Shown here one piece after another: positions 31,136-41,946 of a stretch of 64,000 nt of DNA. The stretch covers positions 310,001-374,000 of the forward strand of contig BCHS01000010.1 of assembly GCA_039545275.1 (NCBI GenBank), written 5' to 3'. Source of the DNA: Pseudomicrostroma phylloplanum. Lineage: Eukaryota; Basidiomycota; Exobasidiomycetes; Microstromatales. The first letter of the stretch is position 1; each line of letters begins with the position of its first letter. The position numbers were made by a program, and so were the translations under genes. The notes under the pieces are model-generated. The model ran no database searches. It had not been told where the DNA came from and worked only from the letters and a program-made list of their open reading frames with translations.

Positions 31136-32106
31136 ATGGAATCTTCAAAGACACCCGTCAAGCTCGCCGCTGTGAGTATACAAGCACGCCAGGCGGATCT
31201 CTACATCGACAAATTGCTATGTGGAAGGTTTGGCAAGCAGGCCTGGCTGGACTCGAAGGAGGCAGCCGTAGGAGGATGTGTGGGCACAAGAGGATGTGAA
31301 CGCCGCCAGGAGCGAGGCCATAGAACGAAGTCATAGGACCGCACATTAGGCATATGACTAGCTCAGATGGCTTCGCTGGCGAGACGTCACAGACCTAGCT
31401 GCTCATAGCAGATAGGATCTTCGTCTCGGGGGCTGGGGGCCGGGGGCTAGGCCAGGGTACAGAGCATTGTCATGTTACAGATGCACTGGTGACTCTTCAG
31501 CCCCTACGAGCTGGCGAGACTGGCGACAAGGAGCCCGTAGCATGGCTACTGGAGTCCGGGACAGAGCCAGACATGATCACTGCAGCTGTCTCTTGCCTAC
31601 ACGCACCCTCTTCACCCTGCTGACCTCACGATTGCCTCGTGCTCTTCTCCCTTTTCAGGTCACCAAGGTTCTGGGCCGAACTGGATCGCGAGGAGGAGTC
31701 ATCCAGGTCCGAGTTGAGATGATGGGACAGGAGGACGGAAACCGATCGATCATCCGAAACGTAAAGGGACCCGTGAAGGAGGGTGACATCCTCGCCCTGC
31801 TCGAGTCGGAGCGTGAGGCTCGGTGAGTACAATGGCAGCCCTGATGCGAGGCGACAGGAAGGGACAGGGGCACAAGGAAGGAGAGGCTGCCACCAGATAC
31901 GAACGAGGCGGTATGGCGTAGTCGCAGTCCATGGGAAGGCTCTGTGGGGGTCTCATGACAAAGCATATAGCGAGGTGGAAGGCAGGGCCGATGTAGGAGC
32001 AGGAACAACTGGGTCGATCGAGTTGGTCAGCACATCGTAGCTCAAGACCACCATCACTTACACATGGCCACTCTCCACCTTTACCCTACACAGACGACTG
32101 CGTTAA
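31136..32106 (+). CDS. RPS28: cytosolic 40S ribosomal protein S28 (eS28)
   Basis: Three exons: 31136-31171 (12 codons), 31659-31822 and a 13-nt last exon 32094-32106, together 70 residues against 67-69 in other fungi. The product begins [12 protein letters not shown], continues [20 protein letters not shown] and [26 protein letters not shown], and ends RLR, all diagnostic of eS28. The CG left at the end of exon 2 is completed by A of exon 3, giving Arg-Arg-Leu-Arg-stop. Introns are 487 and 271 bp, far longer than most here. eS28 lies near the mRNA exit of the small subunit. Confidence 0.95.
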
Positions 32107-32500
32107 GACCCTCAGAACTTCTCTCGAAGCTCTCAGGTCCAAGGCACGTCACGCACACTTCTCGATCTCAAAATCCGAAGCGGCCTATCTTGTTGAGCTG
32201 ATCAGCAGTTGCCGTCTTCATCATCATTCACCCCTCGAGTTGTAGGAAGCATCTTCTCCCACTTCTCGGGGTTCTATCTGTACAATTTTGCTTGCCAGCC
32301 TCATTCCATTGTCCGATCCAATCGACATTGCCATCGCACATCATGACTGCTTCGTCTGACAGGGGTGGTGTAGCGTTGTGAGACAGCCTATGAAACCAGC
32401 GATGCTCGGGATCTGTGTGACCTGTATGTGGGTGTGAATTGAAAGAGAAATGCTAGTACAAAAATGAAATCGATCCGGACCCGGCTCGCTCGCTCTCCTC
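32107..32500. other. convergent intergenic region
   Basis: About 390 bp between the RPS28 stop and the stop of mitochondrial L17. It holds the two 3' UTRs. No gene or repeat seen. Confidence 0.5.
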
Positions 32501-33635
32501 TTACAACCTCGCCTCTCTCCTGCCACTGCTGCCGCTACCACCACCGGGTCCAGCAGCAGGTACCGCTGCCGCTGCAGTACTCTTGAAGCTCGTCGCCCTA
32601 CTCCAGGTGCCATGTTGTGCCCTCTTTGCGAACTGACCCTTGCCCAGACGGACAACGCTGTTCTTCTTCCTGCCCTTGAGTAGTTGTGGTTGCCAGATAG
32701 CTTTTTGGCCTGGAAGTAGCGAGGTGGTGCTGCTGCTGCTTGAGGCAGAGGTGGGCATATCCTCTACGTTTCCACCTGCCTGGTACCTCCTACCAATACG
32801 GGGAGGCGTGAGCAATCTGCCCCTCGGTGCCAGATCCTTCCAGGTCTTGTCCTCCATGAGCTCCTCATCCGGTCTTGCCTGTCCAGGGCCATCAATCTCC
32901 TCTGCCGCCCTCAGTCTCCTGAGATGCACCTCGGCCTTCGCTGCGAGCTCTCGCCTCATCTCCTCCTCTGAGCGACCGGTATACCTAACGAGCTTCCTAA
33001 TGTTCAGCCGTGTAAGCTCATTGAACGCCTCCTTGTTGTCCTCGAAGCGCGTCACCTGCGTCTGGTCCAGGAAGAGGGCGCTTCCCAGTTGCGAAGTCGA
33101 CTGGCCGGATCGCTTTGAGCGCAGCAGCGTCTCGCGGGCCATGGCGCGGGCGGTCATCTCGAAACGAAGGTCACCCTTGCTGTTGTCCACCAGCTCGAGG
33201 AGGGCGCGGGGAGCATTGTCTCCGGGACGATTGCCGTGCAGGTGCAGACGGGTGTAGCCGCCTGGACGATCGGCGTAGCGCTGTGCGAGCTGTTGCAGGA
33301 TGGGAACGGTGGTGTCTCGGGCCTGTAGGTACAAGGGAGAGAGAGAAGGGATGAAGCTCAGCAAATGCCCCAGTGGCAGCTCCACCCCCTCGCCAAGCAC
33401 TCACAAATACATATCCAGAAGCCTTTGCCGCCTGCTGATTTGCTCCTCTCCTATCCACCTGCTGCGACCTCTTTGCCTTTGTGATGATCTTCTCTGCCTC
33501 CCTCTGCGCCTCCTTGGCCTTTGCGACGGTCGTGGAGATCCTCTCGTGCTGGAAGAGTGAGGTGACCAGGTTCCGCAACAGATGGTTGCGGTGCCCCGAT
33601 GTTCGGGAAAGCTTGCGGAAGGCGTGGCCCTTCAT
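32501..33635 (-). CDS. MRPL8: mitochondrial large-subunit ribosomal protein L17 (bL17m)
   Basis: Exons 33635-33405 and 33322-32501, joined across an 82-bp intron, give 350 residues. The N terminus is the bL17 core: [36 protein letters not shown], continuing as the AEKIITKAK helix and, after the splice, [23 protein letters not shown]. The bacterial protein ends near residue 130; here roughly 200 more residues follow, rich in Arg, Glu and then Ser/Gly, as in fungal mitochondrial L17. The symbol follows budding yeast. Its ATG is 314 bp from that of ACP1 in the opposite direction, a likely shared promoter. Confidence 0.92.
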
Positions 33636-33949
33636 TACGAGAGCGGTGAGAGGGAGGTGAGTGGGTTTGTATCAGGGACTGTTGATGGCGTGGGGTAGTC
33701 CGCTACTATGCTGATCGAGCGTAAGAAGATCGGTCGAGGAATATCTGGTCTCCCTCGGCAGTGGGTGCGCCTGTGTCTCTGTGCGTGTGGCCGGGAGTGG
33801 CAGCCCAGCCGCGCAACCCCCAGGCGTGTGGGCCAATCATTAATCATCTCTCGCCCGCACCACTCATTCACCTCTTCGCATGCCAACCAACTAGTGTCTA
33901 TTCACGACCAACCTCCCCCATTCTCATATACATACCAATCACCTTCACC
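33636..33949. promoter_or_regulatory. divergent promoter of mitochondrial L17 and ACP1
   Basis: 314 bp between two start codons of genes for mitochondrial proteins. The ACP1 side is pyrimidine-rich. No TATA box was seen. Shared regulation is an inference from position. Confidence 0.45.
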
Positions 33950-34913
33950 ATGGTCTCTTCAACCCTCCGTCTCGCATCCTCATCGCTGCTGCGCTCCGCC
34001 GCTCGATCCTCCTCGGTCGCCCTGCCCCGAGTCGCAGCCCTCGCTCCTTCTTCTCGCCTCGTGGCCCCCGCTGCTACTGCTGCCTTCAAGGTCGCTCCCG
34101 TCACACTGGGCAACGCCGTTAGGGGATACGCTTCTGGTTCGGGACTGAGCCACCAGGAGATTCAGAACCGAATCGTCGAGGTGCTCAAGAGCTTCGAGAA
34201 GGTGGACCCGGCAAAGGTGAGAAGAAGGCAATTCTGAAAAGGAAGGAATGAGAAGGATGCATATGATAGCCTCTCGTGGCCCTGAGGGACTGTAGTGCGA
34301 AGGGCAGAGACTAGTCTGGGGACAGTAGACGAGATGCAGAGGGCTTCGAAGCTTGTCTCTCGACCAGGCTTCCCTCCCTATCCTCTTTACTGCGCCCCTC
34401 TTTCTCTGTCTGGTAGGCAGAGGCTCCACATGTATGCTCGCAGTCCACTGACATCGCCTGTTTCCCCTCTGTCCCTCCAATCGGTCAGGTCAACGCTGAC
34501 GCTGCCTTCACTAGCACCCTCGGACTGGACAGCCTCGACGCCGTAGAGGTCGTCATGGCAATCGAGGAGGAGTTCAACATTGTGCGTAGTTCTTTCTGCT
34601 CAGCTTGGGGTTTGAAGCGCGTAGGGGGGAGGAAGGTTGGATGGGAGAAGCTAGCAGACAGGACAGACCATTTAGCGAAAGAGAAGGTCGTTGAGACTAA
34701 CCAGCTGTTCCTCTTTTACATTGCGTTGCATCTATTACAGGAGATCCCCGATGCCGATGCCGACTCGATCCAGACTGTTGGCCAGGCCATCGAGTACATC
34801 TCCAAGACCCCCGAGGGTGAGTTCGCGAGATTGTGACGGGTTCCCTTATGGCGGCCCATCTCTCCCTGCTGACGCGCTCTACTCCGCTCTTGTCTTGTCT
34901 TACAGCCCAGTAA
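33950..34913 (+). CDS. ACP1: mitochondrial acyl carrier protein
   Basis: Four exons: 33950-34216, 34489-34581, 34741-34816 and an 8-nt last exon 34906-34913 (CC CAG TAA), together 147 residues. The first 60 or so are a Ser/Arg/Ala mitochondrial presequence ending near RGYASGSGL. The mature ACP has helix 1 (IVEVLKSFEKVDPAK), the phosphopantetheine attachment motif GLDSLDAVEVVMAIEEEF (Ser in DSLD), and helix 3-4 (EIPDADADSIQTVGQAIEYI). It carries acyl chains for mitochondrial fatty acid and lipoate synthesis and is a subunit of complex I in many fungi. Donors are GTGAGA, GTGCGT and GTGAGT; introns are 272, 159 and 89 bp. Confidence 0.93.
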
Positions 34914-35288
34914 GCCTTTCGATTGAAAGCGAAAGGAGGGTCCAGGGCGAATGGGATGAATGAGTGGAGGAGGGCGATGCCAACTCATTTTTAGGGAAGG
35001 CTCGGGCCTCTCCGGGCATCCCTGTCACGTTGATCTTTGCCGTCTTACCACGCATCAATCTCATCTCGTTCGGTTCTGCTGCTAGCATTGCATTTTGTCT
35101 GGCGCAGGACAAGCGTATACGTGCATACACGCTCTCTCCTGGAGTCTGAAGTATTGTACACTCTCATCCTGCATTCCTGAGCACTCCCCACCAACTACCG
35201 CCAATGCTTGACAACCCGCACCACGTTTGCCTCCGCCGTCGTCGAGACACACTATCTCTGCTTCCTCTTCTGTAGGCGTATGCATCGC
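34914..35288. other. convergent intergenic region
   Basis: 375 bp between the stops of ACP1 and RSE1; both 3' UTRs. No gene seen. Confidence 0.5.
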
Positions 35289-38200
35289 TCAGAACGCGCT
35301 AGCTGTCCTGAGCGTCTCGAGCTTCTTGTTGACCTCTGCCGTGGACCGGTCCAGCTGCTCCGCCAGTGCCGCCTGTCTATTATGGTTCAGCAGTCCATAC
35401 GTCTCGCATAGGTCACCATCGATGACGCTCTTGACGGGGGCATAGAAGCCCCTGTAGGCGAGATGGTCCCTTCCCACCAGGGAGGACGAGGCGGCGACGG
35501 CGGCCGAGGCAGACGCGACGCTTGCCTCCTGGCGCAGCGCCATTTCGAGCGTGGAGAGCATCTCGATGTCCTCTTTCGACACGAAGGGGATCAGCACACC
35601 GATCGTCCCGCCTAGACAGGTGTACAGGATGACGTCCCTCCCGCCTGGGGCCAGGGCCACACGATGGATGGCAGTGACAATGTCCCCCAGGTAGTAGTGG
35701 GCCTGCAGTGCGAGCCTGTGCGGCGCTCCTTGCAGGTACGGCTTCTCGTGCAGCACAGTCAGTCCCGTGGGGTCCTCGTCGACCGACTGCGACACACTCG
35801 AGTCGAGACGGTTGATGAAGATGTTCCCAAACTTGTCGCCCGCGGCAACAGTGTCGTAGTCGAGCATCGTCACCGCCGTGGTCCACCGAGGCTGGATGTC
35901 GTCGGCAAAGATGATCAGCCGATTCTCACCCGACTTGTAGGTGACGTACATCGTCGACTCTTGCATGTCGCCCACGATGATGCGGGAGCCTTGGGTGTGC
36001 AGACAGGTAATGGCAGTGGGGAAGCCGCGGTTCTCGCACTTGCGCAAGAGCTTCTTCTTACCCAAGTCGTAGATGCGTAATGTGCTGCCTACACCGGCCA
36101 GAAGACGACCTTGGAATCGGCGAAGTGCAAAGGGGACGTCCTCTACCTCCGTCTTGTGCACGAACTGCAGCGACTTGCCGCCGTCGATGATCCTGTACGT
36201 GGTGAGGAAGGCCTGTCGGATCGTTCGCGGTGTGACAATTGTGTCGGCTGCAGTGCCCACAACTAGGTAGAGATCAGCCTCATCGGAGCTCTGCTGCCCA
36301 TTGCTGGCAAAGGGCACGACTGCGACGCTGAAAGCAGCCACGTTGTTCTCCAGCTCGATCCTGTGAGCGGTCGTCGAGGTCAGAGCGTCCACGACTCGGA
36401 TGCAGCTACCCCACTGTCCTGCTTCAGCTCGGATCGGTCCGAAGTCCGCGGGGTCCAAGTCAAGCACTCCACGCTGAGCTGGCTTGGGCTCCTTGGCCAT
36501 AGCTGCTATCCGCCGCTCCTGTTCCCATGGCGAAAGGGTACGGTGATCGGCCTCTGCAAGATAGAAGATACCGTTGTTGGCAGGATGAGGCGTCATCCGC
36601 CTTGGTGTATACGACAGAGGGATGCTGTCTGACTTGAGCTTCGTGCCTAGCGTCGGGATGGTGAAGATGCGAAGACTGCCGCCCACGATGCCGATGAGAC
36701 CATCGGGACACATCTCGGCATTGAAGGTCCAAGCGTGATCCAGCGCGTCGAAGATCAAAGGCGTGAAGTGCGTCCTCGATTGATGGGCATAGTTGAGCCA
36801 CGGCCGCGAGCTCAGTGCAAGAACGCCCGGCTCTCCACCTTGGAGCTTCACCCTCACCAATCTCACAGGTTTAGCGCCCAAGAAGCGTGTCCGTGTGTCT
36901 GTCAATTGTCCAGAAATCGGATCCAGGACTGTGCGGAGTAACACTCCGTTCCTCAGCCCAATGTTGACAAACATGGTTGCATGGTTGCGATCGATTGTGA
37001 CGTCCTTCATTTCGGCAACGCAGATGCTGTTCGGCGGCGCTGTGAGGGCTTGAATAGAGATGGACGCCAATGTAGACTCTGGGTCCAGGGAGATGATCCT
37101 CACGGTGGAGTCTTCACATCCCACGGCAAGGTATGGAGTTCTTTGCCGGCCCTCTGGTGGATCCGCCATTGACAGTGTGAGGACTCGCGACCCCATGCTC
37201 TTCCGCTCCTGGTACTCATTGAGCTGCCCATCCATGTCCTGCTCAAAGTAGACCAGCTCGTTGGTGGGAGCCAACGCTACGACGACTTGACGCTCGTTTG
37301 TTGCAGCGGCGACGATGGTCGTCTGCTCGCCATTGGACATCGCCGGTGCGGCCCACTCCACCACTCTGCGATCCGGCATGACATGACGGATGCCCTTGGG
37401 GTGTACCTGCAGCAAGGCATCGGCACCCAGCTGCTGAACAGCAAGTGTAGGAGCGGACGTGAGGAAGCCAGAGTCATTCACTTCCTCGATGGTCTCGCCA
37501 ATGGAGAGTATCAGGGTACCATTGACGAAGCTGAGCACAATGTACGAGTCGTACTCGTCCCCGCTCCGAAGCCGTGTTGTCCAGATGGCATTAGGTATAC
37601 CGGGAAGATCCGAGCTGACTGCCTCCTGCACTTCGAGACCATGCTGCAGCATCTTGAATGTGCTGCGAGGTCCTCTACCACATGCTGTAAAGATCTGTGG
37701 CGAGTCGCTTGCAGTAGCGTTGAAGACATGGGCGTCCAGAATAGGATCAAGAGCGGACAGATTATCGGTAAGGAGGAGATTCTCTAGCTCCCTCGGCGTA
37801 AAGGTGGGAGGCTCGATCGGCGTCTCCGTCATGCCCAGTGCAGGGTAGCTTGTACTGGAGTATGTCGGGATATCATCGTCATCTCCCAGCTTCTGGAAAG
37901 AGTAGAGGTGAGATGCGCCGTACTCTGCTGCTACGAAGAGGAAACCGGCTCTCAGGATATTCAGGGACGTAGCGAGTGGGACTGTATCAAAGTACTTGAT
38001 GTTCAGGGATTTGATGTCTTCATCTTCGTGGTCGATGGTAATCTTGAAGAGGTCTCCGTCTTCGTTCTGCACCAGGAAGAAGAAGTTGTTCTTCATCCGG
38101 TGGCACACGGATGCTGTGACGATTGTTCCTCTCCGCTCTTCCTTCTTCTCTACAGGGTTGAGCCTGCGGGGGATGGCTACCCGATGCTCCTCTCCTACAC

Positions 38201-39078
38201 TGTGTTTGTACGTGACGTAATCTTCCGAGCAGACCAGGACGCCTCCAGGTCCCTCCCATCGTTCGGTATTCTGATTGTAGCCTCCTGGCACCTGGATCAA
38301 ATACGACGAGCGTGGATCCACCGGCGAAGACCATCTCCGCACAACATGATTCAGACCCAAGTCGAGCTCGTAGTAGGTGAGGAGCTTCTCAGTGGTATGG
38401 TATGCCTCTCCTGTCGAGTCTCGATCCGCCTCCTCATAGTCCACCTCCAGCGCAGCAAAGGTGGGATTCTCAAACCCAACATCCAGGCCAACCAAGGCGT
38501 GGATGATGGCATTGGGCTTGTGAGCTTCGAGCGGGCTGGAGATGGTGAGATTGGCAGCTGCATCTCGGTTGAGGATGTAGACGAGCTTCGACTTCTCAAT
38601 TGCGCCGATCATGACAGCCCTTCCTTTTGGATCAGAGGCGAGGTACTGGCCGGGTACGATTCGCCGCGAGCCTGACCTGCCGAAGGTCTCTTGATGGACG
38701 ATGACAAAGGCATTTGCTCGACTGTCGAGCTCGGCAATGGTAATTCTGCCCGAATCGGATCCAATGATCAGGTAGTCTGCAAGGGGAGACAGCAGCATCA
38801 GCAACACGATTGGTCTCACCTGGACTGGCCACCATGTCTCACTCACCCTTCGAACCTCCCGTCAGCCTGAACGAAGCCAGACTCCTCACGATACCAAATG
38901 CATCATGCTCAAAGATGGATCGAGCCTTCCCTGTGACGCTCGTATCCGGTCGCAGCAGCTCCAGCCGTGTCCCGCCCCTGCAGACTACGATTTCCTGCTG
39001 CCGTGTACCGGAGAATTGGCCAACGACGGAGGCGGTGATGGCAGAGGGCGGAGAGAGGGTGGCATTGTAGAGATGCAT
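35289..39078 (-). CDS. RSE1: splicing factor 3b subunit 3 (SF3b130/Rse1)
   Basis: Exon 1 is 39078-38847 and exon 2 38776-35289, joined across a 70-bp GTGAGT...CAG intron; 1239 residues against about 1217 in human SF3B3. The start (MHLYNATLSPPSAITASVVGQF) and the next segments (GTRLELLRPD, HDAFGIVRSLASFRLTG, then DYLIIGSDSGRI after the splice) match the family. Further blocks include QYLASDPKGRAVMIGAIEKSKLVYILNRD. The C-terminal CPSF-A region has VVGTA, GSTLRIYDLGKKKLLRKCENR and FGNIFINRLDSSVSQSVDEDPTG. The protein is a three-propeller scaffold of the U2 snRNP that holds SF3B1 at the branch site, which fits an intron-rich genome. A long open frame without exon 1 would start falsely at 38846. 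Confidence 0.95.
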
Positions 39079-39653
39079 CGTGGGGAGGGAAGCTGCAGAG
39101 AGCCTTCGAGCCCTAGCGTTCTATGCAGCCAAGTGAGCCTCAGAGGAGGTCGAGTATGGAAAGGAAGGATATTCGCCGGTTGGTGGGATACTGTCAATGT
39201 AGGAAGTGGTTGGAAGCGTAGGTGAGATCTTCTCGCCTGAATCGCCCCTTCCGTCTCCGCTGCACCGATCAGGCTCGGCCACCCGACAGAGGCACGCTCA
39301 AGCAACGACGCTCTATGAACACAACTATTATTTCTGCAGATAGCGACGACGATGGAGGACACGTACAGAGACAAAGCACCAGGGGACTTCCCTGATGGCG
39401 GGAACAGACGAGGCCTCCCGTCCTTGCCTCTTGCGACCTGTCACCAGAGAGCATGGACACTACAACAAGGGGAGAGTCGAAGAGAAGAAAGGGTATGGAC
39501 CACACACGTATTTGACCAGATACAAAGGAAGATCAGAGAGATCCTTGCGAGAAGGAGGAGAAGTGAAGAGAAGAGTATCAAGACAATCGGTCTTGTCATT
39601 GAGCCATCACTATAAGTTCGAATCCTAGGTGCTCTTTGTTGAAAGAGCACTCT
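39079..39653. other. intergenic region: RSE1 promoter and bZIP 3' end
   Basis: 575 bp between two minus-strand genes. It holds the RSE1 upstream region and the 3' end of the bZIP gene, including the hairpin at 39629-39650. Short open frames here have no domains. Confidence 0.5.
39629..39650 (-). promoter_or_regulatory. hairpin just after the bZIP stop codon
   Basis: A perfect 9-bp inverted repeat, GTGCTCTTT (39629-39637) and AAAGAGCAC (39642-39650), around a 4-nt loop. It begins 3 nt after the stop codon (39656-39654) of the minus-strand bZIP gene, at the very start of its 3' UTR. A role in mRNA stability or 3' processing is only a guess. Confidence 0.5.
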
Positions 39654-41246
39654 TCAGTCCTCGCGGGTTCGCTCTCCACCGCTAACACTTGACTGCTGCT
39701 GGTGGAGAGAAGTTCCCACGCCTCGAGGGTGGAGACCGGTATCCCTGCCGGGCTGGATGTTGCTGCCGGGCATTGTAGTGGGGAAAGGGTGCTGAATAGT
39801 AGGCGTCATGGTGCCAGGCCTGATGGTGATGAGGCTCTTGAGCCAGCCGTTCTCAGTGCTGAGGCGGGCGTTCTCGTCCTCCAGGGCCTTGACCTTGTCC
39901 TCCAAGATCTTTGCACTGTGCTCGAGGGCTTGCTCCCTCTGCTTCTTCTTGACGCGGAATCGGGCAGAAGCAGCCGTGTTTCGTCGGCGCTTGTCCTCTT
40001 CGATAGCAGCTCGGTTGGCCTCGGCATCTGCTTCAGGGTTGCCAGTGTCGATGAGCTTGAGAGGTGGAATCTCGTCTCGAAGGTCTCGAGCCGTCTCCTC
40101 CTCCTCTTCAGCCTTCTCTCTCTCCCTCTCCTCTTTGGTTGAAACTCGACGCTTCTTCGACGACGGCAGATTGGCCGACGACGCTCGAGTCGATGAACCA
40201 GAGCCGCCGTTGCTGTGAACCTGATCTTTGTCCTCGACGGACGCTGCCTGTTGAGTCCAAGCCGGCGCGGCGAAGCTGGGATGCCCGCTAGGTCCTCCGT
40301 GGCCCTCGAATCCAGATGCAAATGCGCCGTTGCTAGCAGGATAGCCGGGCCCAGCGTAGCCGTTCTGAGCGTGGGCGAGCAGGTTGAGGGGGTTGTTATA
40401 AGGATTCGTGCCGGACAAGATCTGCTGGAAGGCAATTGCCTGCATCAGCTCCGGAGAGACGCCGAATGGCAGACCAGGAACGGCAGCAAGAGGTGCGCTT
40501 CCGTTGGCCTGCTGCTGAGAGGCCCCAGTCGCAGTCTGCGGGGGCAGATTGAACTGAGAGAAGGCATTCTCCCCGGTGATGACAGGCTGCTGAGACTGCT
40601 CCATCGGCTGCTCTGAGGTGCCATTGGGCATCGCGTTCTCTGCGTGCCTTCGGAGCCTAGTGTCTCGCTGACTATTGGCGGCAGCAGGGTATCCGGGTCG
40701 TCGGCCTTCTCCAGCGGCAGCAGAGGGAGTCGCAAAGTACTGGAGCTTATCAGTCGCAATCTTGTGCTCTCGAAGCAATGCCGCTTCGTGAGCAGACGCA
40801 GCATTGGGAGCAGTGTTGCCGTCGTCGTTGCGAGCACTTGATGCCCTCAAACCCTCACGGGTTTTGCCGGCCCTGACATCCGCGCGATTGGTATTGTTGC
40901 TCTCCCTCTCACGCTCCTTCTCCCGCCTCTCACTTTCCTCCCTCTTGGCCTCGGCGTCCTTCTCGTCGTCGAGGAGAAGAGCGTGGCCGGTAGGGCCATC
41001 GAAGGAGAAGTTGGCATTGGTCCAGAGCTCGAGTTGCTCAGCAAAGTCCTTGTTCGTAGCGGCTTCACCGTCGCGGTCTTCGGGAGTGAAAGCATTCAAT
41101 CCGGCCAGGATGGAGGAAGAGTCCTGAGGAGCTGTAGCAGCAGCAGCGGTACCTTCGCCCAAGGAGCCGCCAGCTTCTCGGTTCGTACCGCTGCCATTGT
41201 TCGAGAACTGCCTCAAGTTGAAGAGGAAGTCGTCGTTGAGCGGCAT
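39654..41246 (-). CDS. bZIP transcription factor, CYS-3/MetR-like
   Basis: Single exon, 530 residues from the first in-frame ATG at 41246 (MPLNDDFLFNLRQF). The frame stays open to 41591 upstream but without an ATG. The C-terminal basic region reads RRRNTAASARFRVKKKQREQAL, the hallmark of the CYS-3/MetR/Zip1 subgroup controlling sulfur assimilation. It is followed by a leucine zipper (ILEDKVKALEDENARLSTENGWLKSL). A nuclear-signal-like KKRR lies before the charged KEEREREKAEEEEE stretch. The rest is Asn/Gln/Gly/Ala-rich and probably an activation region. It would bind DNA as a dimer; regulation of sulfur genes is inferred from the basic region alone. Confidence 0.88.
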   Translation of the reverse strand: MPLNDDFLFNLRQFSNNGSGTNREAGGSLGEGTAAAATAPQDSSSILAGLNAFTPEDRDGEAATNKDFAEQLELWTNANFSFDGPTGHALLLDDEKDAEAKREESERREKERERESNNTNRADVRAGKTREGLRASSARNDDGNTAPNAASAHEAALLREHKIATDKLQYFATPSAAAGEGRRPGYPAAANSQRDTRLRRHAENAMPNGTSEQPMEQSQQPVITGENAFSQFNLPPQTATGASQQQANGSAPLAAVPGLPFGVSPELMQAIAFQQILSGTNPYNNPLNLLAHAQNGYAGPGYPASNGAFASGFEGHGGPSGHPSFAAPAWTQQAASVEDKDQVHSNGGSGSSTRASSANLPSSKKRRVSTKEEREREKAEEEEETARDLRDEIPPLKLIDTGNPEADAEANRAAIEEDKRRRNTAASARFRVKKKQREQALEHSAKILEDKVKALEDENARLSTENGWLKSLITIRPGTMTPTIQHPFPTTMPGSNIQPGRDTGLHPRGVGTSLHQQQSSVSGGERTRED

Positions 41247-41946
41247 GATGGACGAGCGAGAAGGATCGACGTCGCCTTGACTATGTTCCGGTGGAGTGGA
41301 GCGATGATGAAACTGGGCTCGGCCTAGGAAGAGCAAGAACGAGAGATCGAGGAAGAATTGCGACAGCTGGGTGCTCGATCGATGCGGTGCGCTTAGAGGA
41401 GGCACACAGGAGTCGGTCCGGATGTGGGCCGCTGCTTGGTTCTCGGAACGCAAGCAACAACTGTTCCTGCCTTTTTTCCGCCGTTTAGGCTTCAACCGGC
41501 AGGGCGAATGTTCCGAGTCAAAGCGGCGGAGGTACTGGTGAGCAAAGGTGAGGTGATGGTGAGGAAGGATAGTGTGATCGTAGGTGAGCAAGCGCTTCTA
41601 ATCACGACTTTCTTTCGAGCGTAAGCCGGGCGCGGCGACGGGGGAGATGCCCCGGTGCACCCCGCGCAGATGCGAGGCACTAGAGCAGAGCCGGCATCCG
41701 CCGCGCTCTCCTACATTCGGCGACCACGGCCAGGATTTCTATTCACCCCGCTTGGCCCAGTGATTAGAACTGAGGAAGCTGAGCACGTTCTCCCACCCAC
41801 ACTCGGCAATCAGCCAATTCGCCGGGCTGATTGAGGACATTCACGCTGCAGCCAAGGTGGAGACAATCTATGTACTGCCAGCATACATACAGTCTGGCCA
41901 TGCTGACCAGGCAGAGGAGGTCGCAGGAGCAGCGAAATTGCTTCTT
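41247..41946. other. upstream region of the bZIP gene
   Basis: 700 bp between the bZIP start and the stop of the Sel1-repeat gene, both on the minus strand. On the minus strand no ATG occurs in any frame for about 445 nt upstream of 41246 (first at about 41696), so a long leader would have no upstream ORFs. The bZIP frame itself is open to 41591. No other gene seen. Confidence 0.5.

Noticed and set aside
30783..31336. Several + strand open frames over the RPL35/RPS28 promoter
   Set aside because: They overlap the divergent promoter and RPS28 exon 1 in wrong frames and have no domain.
35289..38846. RSE1 as a single 1185-codon ORF starting at 38846
   Set aside because: The start is inside the intron; splicing to exon 1 (39078-38847) restores the conserved N terminus.
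39605..39640. tRNA-like B box (AGTTCGAATCC)
   Set aside because: The flanking 5-nt arms pair poorly, and no A box or acceptor stem was found at a suitable distance.
41247..41591. N-terminal extension of the bZIP protein
   Set aside because: The only start for it is TTG; the first ATG is 41246 and the added residues look random. Kept only as a finding.
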